Assembly: GCA_937885475.1 (NCBI GenBank)
Contig: CAKZZR010000081.1
Coordinates: 1-14,504, forward strand
DNA length: 14,504 nucleotides
Direction of reading: 5' to 3'
DNA from: an uncultured Treponema sp.
Lineage (GTDB): Bacteria; Spirochaetota; Spirochaetia; Treponematales; Treponemataceae
A program made the translations under genes and the position numbers. Below are positions 1 through 7,206 of this stretch, one piece after another (positions within the stretch are counted from its first letter, which is position 1; each line of letters begins with the position of its first letter). The notes beneath the pieces are model-generated. The model saw only the letters and a list, made by a program, of their open reading frames with translations. It had not been told where the DNA came from and did not search any database.

Positions 1-304
1 CTTGATTCTTTCCACGGATATGCTCCAGTCGCAAATGACGCTCCATGAATTCTCAAGCACCGAAACACGATTGTACCTATGGACTGCGTCAAACGAGCTT
101 TACAGCCCTTATGAGAATCTGACCAAGATGGAAGCCGCTCCAGCAATTAATCAATCCAATGCGACGGTACAGTTCCAAGGAGAACACGTTCGTGCCTCTG
201 TGCGTTCGTCAGCACAGGCGAATATTCGCTATCTGATGATTACACCTGAAAGACTGATTCATGACGATGTTCGCAGACTGCAAATTGTCATTGTGCTTGG
301 GCTT
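1..304 (+). other. Segment with sensor-domain-like coding, unlike the gene it is joined to
   Basis: Residues 1-99 of the first reading frame are mostly polar and read like the distal part of an extracellular Cache-type sensor. There are aromatic strands (RLYLWTASNELYSPYENL, 23-40), a later strand NIRYLMITPERL (74-85), then a basic turn and the start of a membrane helix. Such a layout is common in sensor kinases and AraC-type membrane regulators of Gram-positive bacteria, but not in DUF1538 proteins, which begin with a short lead into the first membrane helix. Codon choice here (CTA, TCG, many CAA and AAT) also differs from the GCG/GGC/CTT-rich style that starts near 300. The join falls inside a hydrophobic stretch around VLGLTAAPLG. 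Whether this is a real fusion or an assembly chimera cannot be settled from the window. Confidence 0.5.
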
Positions 305-1756
305 ACGGCGGCTCCGCTGGGGGCCGGGCTTTTGGCGCGCTTTGTGGTGGGCGGGCTTCTGCTTATTTTTGGGCTGACGTTTTTTTTGCTTGGCGTAGAC
401 ATCGGCATTCAGCCAATTGGCGAGCAGGCGGGTGCGGCGCTTACCAGCAAAAAGAATCTGCCGCTACTTTTGAGCGTTTCGTTTGTAATCGGCTTTTTGG
501 TAACGGTTGCCGAGCCTGACATTCAGGTTTTTGGCGACCAGATTCATTCTGTTTTTGCGGGCGTGAACAAAACGCACCTTGTGTACATGATTGCATCTGG
601 CGTTGGACTTTTGATAACCGTGGGGCTTTTGCGCTCCATTCTTTCGGTGAATTTAAAGCTTGCGCTCCTTGCGTTGTACGTCCTTGTGTTCGTCCTTACG
701 CTGTTCACGCCAGAAAGCTTCCGTGGCATTGCGTTTGATTCCGGCGGCGCAACGACGGGGCCTATGACCGTGCCGTTCATTCTTGCGCTGGGCGTGGGCG
801 TTTCCAGTGTTCGCGCTGGCGGCAAAAAAAGCGATAGCGGCGACAGCTTTGGCTTGACCGGCGTAACCTCCGTCGGTCCCATCATTGCGGTGCTGCTGTA
901 CGGCGTGATTCTGAACAGGCTGGGCGTTCTGCATACCGCAGGCGCTTCGTCCTCTGCTGATGCAGAGAGCGCGGGGCTTGGCATTTTCATTCAGATTATT
1001 CCGCATGTCGTAAAGGAGGCGGCGCTTTCCATTTCTCCGCTCGCGCTTCTTTTGGTGTTCTTTCAGCTGTTTTTGCTTCATCTTCCGCCGCGCAAGCTTA
1101 TCCGCATCATTATTGGTCTTGTGTACAGCTTTGTGGGTTTGAGCATTTTTTTGGTCGGAGTGAACGGCGGGTTCATGGCGGCAGGCTCCAAACTGGGAAT
1201 GCTGCTTGGAGCAAAGGCTTCTACGCTGGGCGGCTTTTGGTATTTTCTTTTGATTTTTACCGGGCTTGTGCTTGGTGCGGTAGTCGTGTGCGCGGAGCCT
1301 GCGGTATGGGTTCTTACGGAGCAGGTTGAGAATCTTTCTGGCGGAACCATAAAGCGGCGGCTTATGCTTGTGTTCCTGAGCGGTGGCGCGGCAATTGCCA
1401 TTGGGCTTGCCATGTGGCGTGCGCTTAGCGGGTTCAGCTTGATGCGGCTTTTGGTGCCGGGCTATGCACTTGCGCTTGCGCTCATGATTTTTTGTCCGTC
1501 GTTGTTTACTGCAATTGCCTTTGATTCAGGCGGCGTTGCGTCAGGCCCGATTACATCTACGTTCGTGCTTTCGTTTACCATTGGGGCCAGCACTGCTGCG
1601 GGCGGAAATGCGGACTCCTTTGGCGTAATCGCGCTGGTTGCCATGACGCCGCTCATTGCAATTCAAATTCTTGGCATAATGTACGACCGCACGGTTCGAA
1701 AAATGCAAAAAAATAAAGCCATTGGGCAAAAAGGAGGCGAAGATGTCAGCGTATGA
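2..1756 (+). CDS. DUF1538 family membrane protein, two homologous halves, 5' end abnormal or partial
   Basis: From about residue 97 onward this is a hydrophobic polytopic inner-membrane protein with two related halves. The first carries a TVAEPDIQVFGDQ segment (168-180) and AFDSGGATTGP (244-254) followed by SFG (282-284). The second carries VCAEPAVWVLTEQ (429-441), AFDSGGVASGP (506-516) and SFG (539-541). The repeated AEP...Q and AFDSGG..(S/T)GP motifs are the DUF1538 pattern; the family is a predicted transporter of unknown substrate. I estimate about six membrane segments per half. The reading frame is open to the window edge. The first ~95 residues are hydrophilic, contain Cache-like sensor features and do not fit DUF1538, so the native start is not visible and residue 1 (a TTG) is not a trusted start. 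The 3' end overlaps the PII-like gene by 14 nt, suggesting translational coupling and that the PII-like protein controls this transporter. Family call is firm; substrate unknown. Confidence 0.85.
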   Translation: MILSTDMLQSQMTLHEFSSTETRLYLWTASNELYSPYENLTKMEAAPAINQSNATVQFQGEHVRASVRSSAQANIRYLMITPERLIHDDVRRLQIVIVLGLTAAPLGAGLLARFVVGGLLLIFGLTFFLLGVDIGIQPIGEQAGAALTSKKNLPLLLSVSFVIGFLVTVAEPDIQVFGDQIHSVFAGVNKTHLVYMIASGVGLLITVGLLRSILSVNLKLALLALYVLVFVLTLFTPESFRGIAFDSGGATTGPMTVPFILALGVGVSSVRAGGKKSDSGDSFGLTGVTSVGPIIAVLLYGVILNRLGVLHTAGASSSADAESAGLGIFIQIIPHVVKEAALSISPLALLLVFFQLFLLHLPPRKLIRIIIGLVYSFVGLSIFLVGVNGGFMAAGSKLGMLLGAKASTLGGFWYFLLIFTGLVLGAVVVCAEPAVWVLTEQVENLSGGTIKRRLMLVFLSGGAAIAIGLAMWRALSGFSLMRLLVPGYALALALMIFCPSLFTAIAFDSGGVASGPITSTFVLSFTIGASTAAGGNADSFGVIALVAMTPLIAIQILGIMYDRTVRKMQKNKAIGQKGGEDVSV

Positions 1757-2393
1757 TTTGATTATAGGCATTGTGCCGCGCGGTTCCGGCGAAATATTAA
1801 CCCATGCGGCGGTAGAAGCCGGAGCGGGCGGCGGAACAATTTCGCGCGGCAAGGGAACCGCGTCAAATTCAATCTTTCAGCTGCTTGGCTTTGCCGACAG
1901 CGACAAGGATTTGGTCTACATTCTGACCCCAGCACAAAAGACGCGCGGCATTATGGATGCTATGGTTCAGAGCGTGAGCGAAAAAAAGCAGCCGTTCGGA
2001 ATTCTTTTTTCGCTGGACGTAAACTCGTTTGTACGAACCGGCGCTATTTCTGGTTCAAAAAAGGAAGAAACTATGAATGAATATACACATCAGCTTATAA
2101 CGATTATCGTGAACAAGGGCTTTGCCGACGACGTAATGGCGGCGGCTCGTAAGGCGGGCGCTTCCGGCGGTACGATTATGAATGCCCGCGGAACTGCGCG
2201 CGAAGGCGACGCAACCTTCTTTGGAATGGAAATCGTTCCCGAAAAGGAAATGCTCCTGATTTTTACAAAGAACGAGAAGGCGGGCGACATTCTTGACGCA
2301 ATAAAGGATTTGCCGTGCCTTGCAAAAGCCGGAAGTGGCATTGCATTTGCAAGCCCGGCGGACAATTTTACCCGCCTTGGAAAAGAAAAATAA
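1743..2393 (+). CDS. PII-like signalling protein with two tandem PII-like domains
   Basis: The 216-aa product has two copies of a PII-like fold. Copy 1 (about 3-100) contains LIIGIVPRGSGEIL, GAGGGTISRGKGT and DLVYILTP. Copy 2 (about 114-213) contains LITIIVNKGFADDVM, GASGGTIMNARGT and EMLLIFTK. The shared GGTI..(R/A)(G)..T loop and the alternating strand-helix pattern support duplication. PII-family proteins are cytosolic trimers that bind nucleotides or small effectors and contact a transporter, enzyme or regulator. The ATG at 1743 is preferred over an upstream TTG at 1722 because GGAGG at 1733-1737 lies 5 nt before it. The gene overlaps the DUF1538 stop by 14 nt, which makes the DUF1538 protein the most likely partner (inference). 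The classical GlnB T-loop with its uridylylated tyrosine is not recognisable, so this is not a standard GlnB/GlnK. Confidence 0.82.
   Translation: MSAYDLIIGIVPRGSGEILTHAAVEAGAGGGTISRGKGTASNSIFQLLGFADSDKDLVYILTPAQKTRGIMDAMVQSVSEKKQPFGILFSLDVNSFVRTGAISGSKKEETMNEYTHQLITIIVNKGFADDVMAAARKAGASGGTIMNARGTAREGDATFFGMEIVPEKEMLLIFTKNEKAGDILDAIKDLPCLAKAGSGIAFASPADNFTRLGKEK
2061..2075 (+). promoter_or_regulatory. Internal ribosome-binding site and ATG at the PII domain boundary
   Basis: AAGGA at 2061-2065 is followed 7 nt later by an in-frame ATG at 2073, exactly where the linker ends and the second PII-like domain begins (residue 111). Initiation here would give a 106-aa single-domain protein. It may be a working internal start, or the remnant of two fused tandem genes. 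Confidence 0.45.
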
Positions 2394-2403
2394 GGCGGCG
2401 CAT

Positions 2404-3411
2404 GTGTCTGTAAAGGATTCCGTTTTAAAAATTCTCTCTGAATCAAAGGCGGAAGGCGGCTTTGTTTCTGGGCAGGAGCTGGCAGAAAAATGCGGCGTGT
2501 CGCGTACCTCCGTGTGGAAGGCTGTTGAGGCACTCAGAAAAAGCGGTGCGGCAATAGAGGCGGTTACGAACAACGGCTACCGGCTCATAAAAAGCAACGT
2601 CTTTGACAAGAATTCTATTCAGGCGCTCATAGACGGTACGCTTGGCGTTTCAGTGGATTTTTTTGAGACCATCGATTCCACCAATGCAGAGGCAAAGCGG
2701 CGTATGCTTGGTGCGGAGCGCAATTCGCTTCATAAGACGGCAATCGTCGCTTCCTCGCAGACGGCTGGGCGCGGGCGGCTGGGGCGTTCATTTGCTTCGC
2801 CCCAAAATACCGGCGTGTATCTTTCGGTCATTTTTACGCGCGGCGATTTTTCAAACCCGGCGCTGTTTACAGCAAATGCCGCCGTTGCTGTGTGCCGGGC
2901 GCTCCGTTCCGTGTTCGCTGTGGAAGCAAAAATAAAATGGGTGAACGACGTTTTTGTAAACGGAAAGAAGGTCTGCGGAATTCTTACAGAAGGCATTGCC
3001 GACTTTGAGACCGGACGCATTGATTTTGCGGTGGTGGGAATTGGCGTGAACATTCTGAACAGCGCCGCTCTTCCGCAGGACGTGGCGGGCGGCATTTTGC
3101 GCGAGGACGGCGATGTTCCGCTCAGGCGCAGCGAGCTTAGCGCCGCAATCATCTCTGAGATGGTGCGGATTATTGAAGGCGGTGCGCAGGCACAAAAAAG
3201 CGCGATGGAAGAATACCGCGCCCGCTCGCTGCTCATTGGTCAGCAGATAGAATTTTCTCCGGTCATTGGCGAAGAAAAGCAAAACTTTACTTGCACGGTA
3301 AAGGACGTAACGCCGGACGCAAAGCTTTTGGTTCAGCTTGCGGACGGCACGGAAAAACGCCTGGAAAGCGGAGAAGTTTCTATCTATTCTGAAAAAGTGT
3401 GCTATAATTAG
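2404..3411 (+). CDS. birA: BirA: biotin--[acetyl-CoA-carboxylase] ligase and biotin-operon repressor
   Basis: The product (335 aa, close to the ~320 aa of E. coli BirA) activates biotin with ATP to biotinyl-5'-AMP and transfers it to a lysine of the biotin carboxyl carrier protein. It has an N-terminal helix-turn-helix (about 22-62, with CGVSRTSVWKAVEALRKSG and the wing NNGYRL), so it should also act as a biotin-responsive repressor. The catalytic domain shows STNAEAK (92-98), SSQTAGRGRLGR (117-128, the adenylate-binding loop), KWVNDVFVNGKKVCGIL (178-194) and VVGIGVNI (210-217); a C-terminal SH3-like part follows (about 278-330). The usual KWPND proline is valine here. No ATG lies near the N-terminus. 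GTG at 2404 is chosen because it starts just before the helix-turn-helix, has AAGG 8 nt upstream and lies 10 nt after the PII-like stop. A longer form starting at 2320 would overlap that gene and adds nothing family-like. Confidence 0.95.
   Translation: MSVKDSVLKILSESKAEGGFVSGQELAEKCGVSRTSVWKAVEALRKSGAAIEAVTNNGYRLIKSNVFDKNSIQALIDGTLGVSVDFFETIDSTNAEAKRRMLGAERNSLHKTAIVASSQTAGRGRLGRSFASPQNTGVYLSVIFTRGDFSNPALFTANAAVAVCRALRSVFAVEAKIKWVNDVFVNGKKVCGILTEGIADFETGRIDFAVVGIGVNILNSAALPQDVAGGILREDGDVPLRRSELSAAIISEMVRIIEGGAQAQKSAMEEYRARSLLIGQQIEFSPVIGEEKQNFTCTVKDVTPDAKLLVQLADGTEKRLESGEVSIYSEKVCYN
3400..3408 (+). promoter_or_regulatory. Extended -10 promoter inside the 3' end of birA
   Basis: TGCTATAAT is a consensus extended -10 element (TGnTATAAT) with the hexamer at 3403-3408. 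No good -35 is visible at the normal distance, which extended -10 promoters can tolerate. Transcription would begin near 3415, about 20 nt ahead of the 572-aa gene at 3437, giving that gene a start independent of birA. Confidence 0.55.
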
Positions 3412-3436
3412 ATAAAAGAAAGTATGGAGTTTACGT

Positions 3437-5155
3437 ATGAGTGATGATTTTGCATCGCAGATAGATGCCCTTCTTGCAGAAGTTAAAGATGAGTCTTCTA
3501 ATGAAAACGTTGATATTTCCTCTTTTAATTCAAATGGCGCTGATAACTTCAACATGGAAAGTTTTGCCCGCAAGGCAGGAATGCTTGACAAAAAAGACAA
3601 CCCTGCGCCCGCAAAACGTTCCATTCATAATGTTGACCTGAGCGTAAAAGAATTTGCTCCAATTGAGGAATTCACCTCAGAAACTCCGTCTGATGTTTTT
3701 GATGACAAGTCATATTACAAAACGGCGCTGACCGGCGAGAACCAGTCGTCTCAGCGCGTGCATCTGGTGCTTTCAAAGTATCTGACGTGCCAGGATCCAA
3801 AGGACAGAACTGTGTTCCGCCAGCAGATAATTTCTGCGTATTGGGAGCTGGTGCGCGGCATGGCTCCAAAAATGGCGGACGTGAACCTGCCCATGCCAAA
3901 GCGAATGCTTATCCGGTTTGGCGTTCTGTTGCCGTCGCTTTTTAGACCGGAGCAGAAGCAGTTTTTTTCCAAGATTTTTTACGAGAACCGAACCGGCGAG
4001 CCAGTGCTTTACACGGACGAATGGTTCATGGAGATTGCGGCGGGTCGTCTTTCTAACTCAATGACCGACGAAAAGCGCACGCCTCATAAGGCCTCAACGC
4101 CGGAAGAAGCCGCTTCAATGGAGCAGACGCGGCTTCAGCAGCTTCAGCAAAAAAATTCCGGAAAATTGCAGAGCGCAGAAAACCTGCTGAACATAAAGGA
4201 AAACGAGCGCTCCATGCTTGAGCTTGAGCTTAAGGATCGCGTTGAGCGCCTTTGCACTCACGCGCCGCTTATTGGCAGCGAGCCGCACATGCAGTCCTAC
4301 AGCGACGACCAGCAGCGGCTTTTTTCTGAGATTACCGACCGCCTGCATCGCCTTTCTAAGAACGGAAAGGAGCTTGCCCGCTGTCTTAAGGAATTTGAGG
4401 ACGCAAAGGGCGTGTATGCCAGCGTAGAAAACAAGCTTGGCTCCGCACCACAGCCAACTCATTCGGCGAACACTGATGCCGTGAATACGGAATTTGAGAC
4501 CGTCCGCCAGATGGCAAAGATGACCGTTGGTCGTCAGGGAAACCAGTTTCCGCTGTTCACGCGGGAATTCTATCACTGTATGGAAAAGGGTACCGGAACG
4601 CGCGAGAACGTTCTGGATTTGCTGCGATGGGTTGAGTCAATCGACCCTGGCGCGTTCTGCCGCATTCATAAAAACGTGCCGAACCGCATTCCGCCGTATG
4701 TTCTGCTTATTCCAACCTACGGAGACCGCGGCTTTTGCTGGGAGCCGTTTGACCGCTACAACCGCGTAACCAGCCGCGGACGAATCGTTGTTCCCATGTA
4801 CCCGCGCGACCTTAAGATTGCCGTGCTTACCGCCGTTGCCGACTTAAGATGGCAGGTTGCAAAGGAAAAGGCTTCCTACTATTGGATGGAAGAAGGCTTG
4901 ACCGGTCAATATTATCAGTACATCGATCGCCAGAAGCTTAAGGGCGACCTTAAGGCGTTCTTTATTGAAGACTACGTTCTGTGGATGACCAAGGAAGCAA
5001 ACGGCGTTCAGCGCCTTGATAAGGAAGTGCGTGGAATTTTCTGGCGCAACATGCCGTTCCCTGATTCCCTCAAGCAGGAACTGCGCAAGCGCAGCCTTGT
5101 GTACGACGAGCTGTGCATCAAGGACAACAACCGCGCGATGAGCGATGGATATTGA
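3437..5155 (+). CDS. Conserved-hypothetical protein with central coiled coil, function unknown
   Basis: I do not recognise this 572-aa protein. It has no signal peptide and no membrane segment, so it is probably cytoplasmic. Three parts are visible: an acidic, low-complexity N-terminus (1-95); a helical domain (about 105-205, with RMLIRFGVLLPSLFRPEQKQFF) running into a Gln/Glu/Lys-rich predicted coiled coil (about 220-335); and a compact, aromatic-rich C-terminal domain (about 345-560) containing IPPYVLLIPTYGDRGFCWEPF and a YYWMEEGLTGQYYQYIDRQ segment. No HExxH, Walker or other catalytic signature was found. ATG 3437 is supported by GGAG at 3425-3428. It lies 25 nt after birA with its own promoter candidate and 22 nt before the permease gene, without an obvious terminator, so it may be cotranscribed with the transporter. 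The size and layout suggest a lineage-specific scaffold or regulatory protein (inference). Confidence 0.85.
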   Translation: MSDDFASQIDALLAEVKDESSNENVDISSFNSNGADNFNMESFARKAGMLDKKDNPAPAKRSIHNVDLSVKEFAPIEEFTSETPSDVFDDKSYYKTALTGENQSSQRVHLVLSKYLTCQDPKDRTVFRQQIISAYWELVRGMAPKMADVNLPMPKRMLIRFGVLLPSLFRPEQKQFFSKIFYENRTGEPVLYTDEWFMEIAAGRLSNSMTDEKRTPHKASTPEEAASMEQTRLQQLQQKNSGKLQSAENLLNIKENERSMLELELKDRVERLCTHAPLIGSEPHMQSYSDDQQRLFSEITDRLHRLSKNGKELARCLKEFEDAKGVYASVENKLGSAPQPTHSANTDAVNTEFETVRQMAKMTVGRQGNQFPLFTREFYHCMEKGTGTRENVLDLLRWVESIDPGAFCRIHKNVPNRIPPYVLLIPTYGDRGFCWEPFDRYNRVTSRGRIVVPMYPRDLKIAVLTAVADLRWQVAKEKASYYWMEEGLTGQYYQYIDRQKLKGDLKAFFIEDYVLWMTKEANGVQRLDKEVRGIFWRNMPFPDSLKQELRKRSLVYDELCIKDNNRAMSDGY

Positions 5156-5177
5156 TGTTCTGTTATAAGCTTGCCTC

Positions 5178-6200
5178 ATGAAAAATCGGTTTTGCAAAGG
5201 CGCAGGGTTTTCTGCTGCGCTGGCGCTTATGATTCTTGCACTCTCATTTTTAGCGTCGCTTGTTTTTGGCACGCATACGCTTTCTGCCGGCGATTTTTTT
5301 ACGGCTATTACGGACGCGCATTCCACTGCGCACACGATTGTTTTTTCGCTCAGGCTGCCCCGCGCGATTCTTGCGTGCATTTCTGGCGCAATGCTTGCCG
5401 CAAGTGGCGGTGCGTTCCAGATGCTGTTCAGAAACTCTCTTGCCGAGCCGGGAATTATGGGCATTTCTGCAGGGGCAACGCTGGGCGCGGTTGTTGCGCA
5501 GATTCTGGGCGTTTCCAGCATTCTGTTCGGAACGATTTCGCCCATCAATATTTTTGCATTTGCGGGCGCACTTTTAGCAGGTGCGGTCATTACGTTCATT
5601 TCGGGCAGAGCCGGAACGGTGGGCGGCGGCGTTACGCTGCTGTTGTGCGGTGCCGCGCTTGGAACGTTCTATTCGTCAGTTTCTTCTATTATAATTCTTA
5701 CAAAAAGCAAGGAGCTTCACGGAATCTACACGTGGATTTTGGGAAGCTTTAATGGCCGCGGCTGGAACGAGGTGCGATTTCTTGTGATTCCGGCGGCGGT
5801 GTCGCTTACGCTGCTGTTTTTGAGCGCCAACAAGCTTGACCTTATGGCGGGCGGCGAGCAGACGGCAAAGGCGCTTGGACTTGAAACGCGCCAGCTACGC
5901 ACAGTGATTCTTGCGGCGGCGGCGCTTGCGGTAAGCGTTTCTGTGTGCGCGGGCGGAACGATTAATTTTGCCGGACTTATTGCGCCGCATATTGTGCGCC
6001 GCATTTATGGCACTCGCGGGCGAACGCTCATTCCCCTTTCGTGCGTGTATGGCATGATTCTTTTGCTTTTGAGCGACACCATTGCCCGCACGGCGCTTTC
6101 TCCGGCGGAGCTTCCGGCAGGGCTTGTAACCTCGCTTTTGGGCGCTCCGTTCTTTTTGTCGCTCATTTTTTCAGGCAGGTCGCGAGGAGTAAGCCAATGA
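5178..6200 (+). CDS. FecCD/BtuC-family ABC transporter permease (iron-chelate, heme or cobalamin type)
   Basis: The 340-aa inner-membrane protein has the family's usual length and about ten hydrophobic segments. Family signatures are RLPRAILACISGAMLAASGGAFQ-like text at 59-81, NSLAEPGIMGISAGATLGA (86-104), GGTINFAGLIAPHIVRR (259-275, the cytoplasmic coupling region that contacts the ATPase) and SDTIARTALSPAELPAGLVTSLLGAPFFL (299-327). It forms the channel for uptake of an iron-siderophore, heme or corrinoid handed over by a binding protein; the substrate cannot be read from the permease alone. ATG 5178 gives a normal positively charged start, but no good ribosome site precedes it, so translation may depend on the upstream gene. 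The stop overlaps the ATPase start (ATGA), a classical coupled pair. No periplasmic binding protein gene is present within the window. Confidence 0.93.
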   Translation: MKNRFCKGAGFSAALALMILALSFLASLVFGTHTLSAGDFFTAITDAHSTAHTIVFSLRLPRAILACISGAMLAASGGAFQMLFRNSLAEPGIMGISAGATLGAVVAQILGVSSILFGTISPINIFAFAGALLAGAVITFISGRAGTVGGGVTLLLCGAALGTFYSSVSSIIILTKSKELHGIYTWILGSFNGRGWNEVRFLVIPAAVSLTLLFLSANKLDLMAGGEQTAKALGLETRQLRTVILAAAALAVSVSVCAGGTINFAGLIAPHIVRRIYGTRGRTLIPLSCVYGMILLLLSDTIARTALSPAELPAGLVTSLLGAPFFLSLIFSGRSRGVSQ

Positions 6201-7192
6201 ATGCTGTGATTTTAAAAAAAATCATGACCCGGCCACTACCACAGGACGCGGAGGCGCTTTTGTGCCAAGGGCTTACGGCGGGCTACCGTCAGAATGGCAG
6301 GCAGGGCGGCGCTCCTGTTCTGCATGGAGTTTCTGCCTGCATTGAGCGCGGTGAATTTGTGTGCATAGCAGGTCCCAACGGCGGCGGAAAATCCTCGCTG
6401 CTTGCACTGCTTTCTGGCATAGAAGGTCGCGCACACGACGCGCTTAGAATTCAGCAGGCTGAATGCGAGCCGGAAATTCTGTTCAGCGAAGAAAGCAATG
6501 AGAACAGGACTGCGCGTTTTGAAAGCGCGCAGAATAATGGTGTTGCTAAAGACGACCCTTCACGCAATGAGCATACAGACAGCGGCAGCTTGTGTTACGC
6601 TGCCCCGGATATGCGCCGCAGCATTCCGCTCAGCACGCTTACCCGCACGGAATGCGCGCGGCTTGTGGCATTCATGCCGCAGAGCGAGCAGAGCGCCTGG
6701 AACGCAAGTGTTCTGGACACGATTCTTACCGGGCGCTATGCGGCTTCTGGCACCTCATACACGCAAGCCGACGTGCGGGCCGCGCAACAAGCCGCGGAAG
6801 AGCTTGGAATATGTCATTTATTGGAACGCGGAGTACAGGGACTTTCTGGGGGGGAATTTCAGAAGGTGCGCATTGCACGCACGCTCGCACAGGACGCGCC
6901 GTTCATTTTGCTTGACGAGCCATGCGCCGCGCTGGACATTTCATACGAGCCGGTTCTGCTGCAAAAACTCCGTTCCATTGCGCACGACTCGAACAAGGGA
7001 ATTCTCATTTCCATTCACAATATAAATCTTGCCGCCCGCTTTGCTGACCGTCTTATCCTGCTTCCGCCCGATTCGCCCGCCATTAGCGGCACGCCTAAGC
7101 AAATTCTTACGGAGCAGAACCTGCAAAAAACCTACGGAACGCCGCTCAAAATCTTTACGCACCCGGTATACGCTTGTCCGCAGGTGCTGTAA
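6197..7192 (+). CDS. ABC transporter ATP-binding protein (FecE/BtuD type) with an enlarged N-lobe insert
   Basis: The 331-aa ATPase powers the adjacent FecCD permease. Walker A is GPNGGGKS (59-66), the Q-loop is MPQ (Q162), the signature LSGGE (216-220), Walker B FILLDEP (236-242), D-loop ALD (245-247) and the switch histidine H274 in ISIHNIN. ATG 6197 overlaps the permease stop by 4 nt and has AGGAG at 6185-6189; upstream in-frame residues run through the permease gene and are not FecE-like. Between Walker A and the Q-loop there are about 96 residues where FecE-type proteins usually have 40-50. The extra stretch (about 78-145) is polar and Glu/Asn/Ser-rich (for example FSEESNENRTARFESAQNN). 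It does not break the frame or remove a catalytic motif, so the protein should be active. The insert could be a regulatory or partner-contact loop. Confidence 0.93.
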   Translation: MNAVILKKIMTRPLPQDAEALLCQGLTAGYRQNGRQGGAPVLHGVSACIERGEFVCIAGPNGGGKSSLLALLSGIEGRAHDALRIQQAECEPEILFSEESNENRTARFESAQNNGVAKDDPSRNEHTDSGSLCYAAPDMRRSIPLSTLTRTECARLVAFMPQSEQSAWNASVLDTILTGRYAASGTSYTQADVRAAQQAAEELGICHLLERGVQGLSGGEFQKVRIARTLAQDAPFILLDEPCAALDISYEPVLLQKLRSIAHDSNKGILISIHNINLAARFADRLILLPPDSPAISGTPKQILTEQNLQKTYGTPLKIFTHPVYACPQVL

Positions 7193-7206
7193 GTAAAAAA
7201 ACGCCG

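Noticed and set aside
544..1656. Several minus-strand open frames opposite the DUF1538 gene
   Set aside because: They are low-complexity mirror frames of a G+C-rich gene, lack ribosome sites and lie fully inside a well-supported gene.
2320..2403. Longer N-terminal extension of BirA starting at 2320
   Set aside because: It would overlap the PII-like gene by 74 nt, has no ribosome site and adds residues absent from BirA proteins.
2055..2573. Minus-strand open frames opposite the PII-like and birA genes
   Set aside because: Composition is rich in Ser/Ala/Arg/Pro without any domain pattern, and the plus strand encodes recognisable families.
6041..6196. Extended ATPase start inside the permease gene
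   Set aside because: The added 52 residues are an out-of-frame reading of the permease end and the ATG at 6197 has a good ribosome site.
7193..7206. Bidirectional terminator between the convergent ATPase and regulator genes
   Set aside because: Only an A/T run is visible; no convincing stem could be built in the 14-nt gap or its edges.
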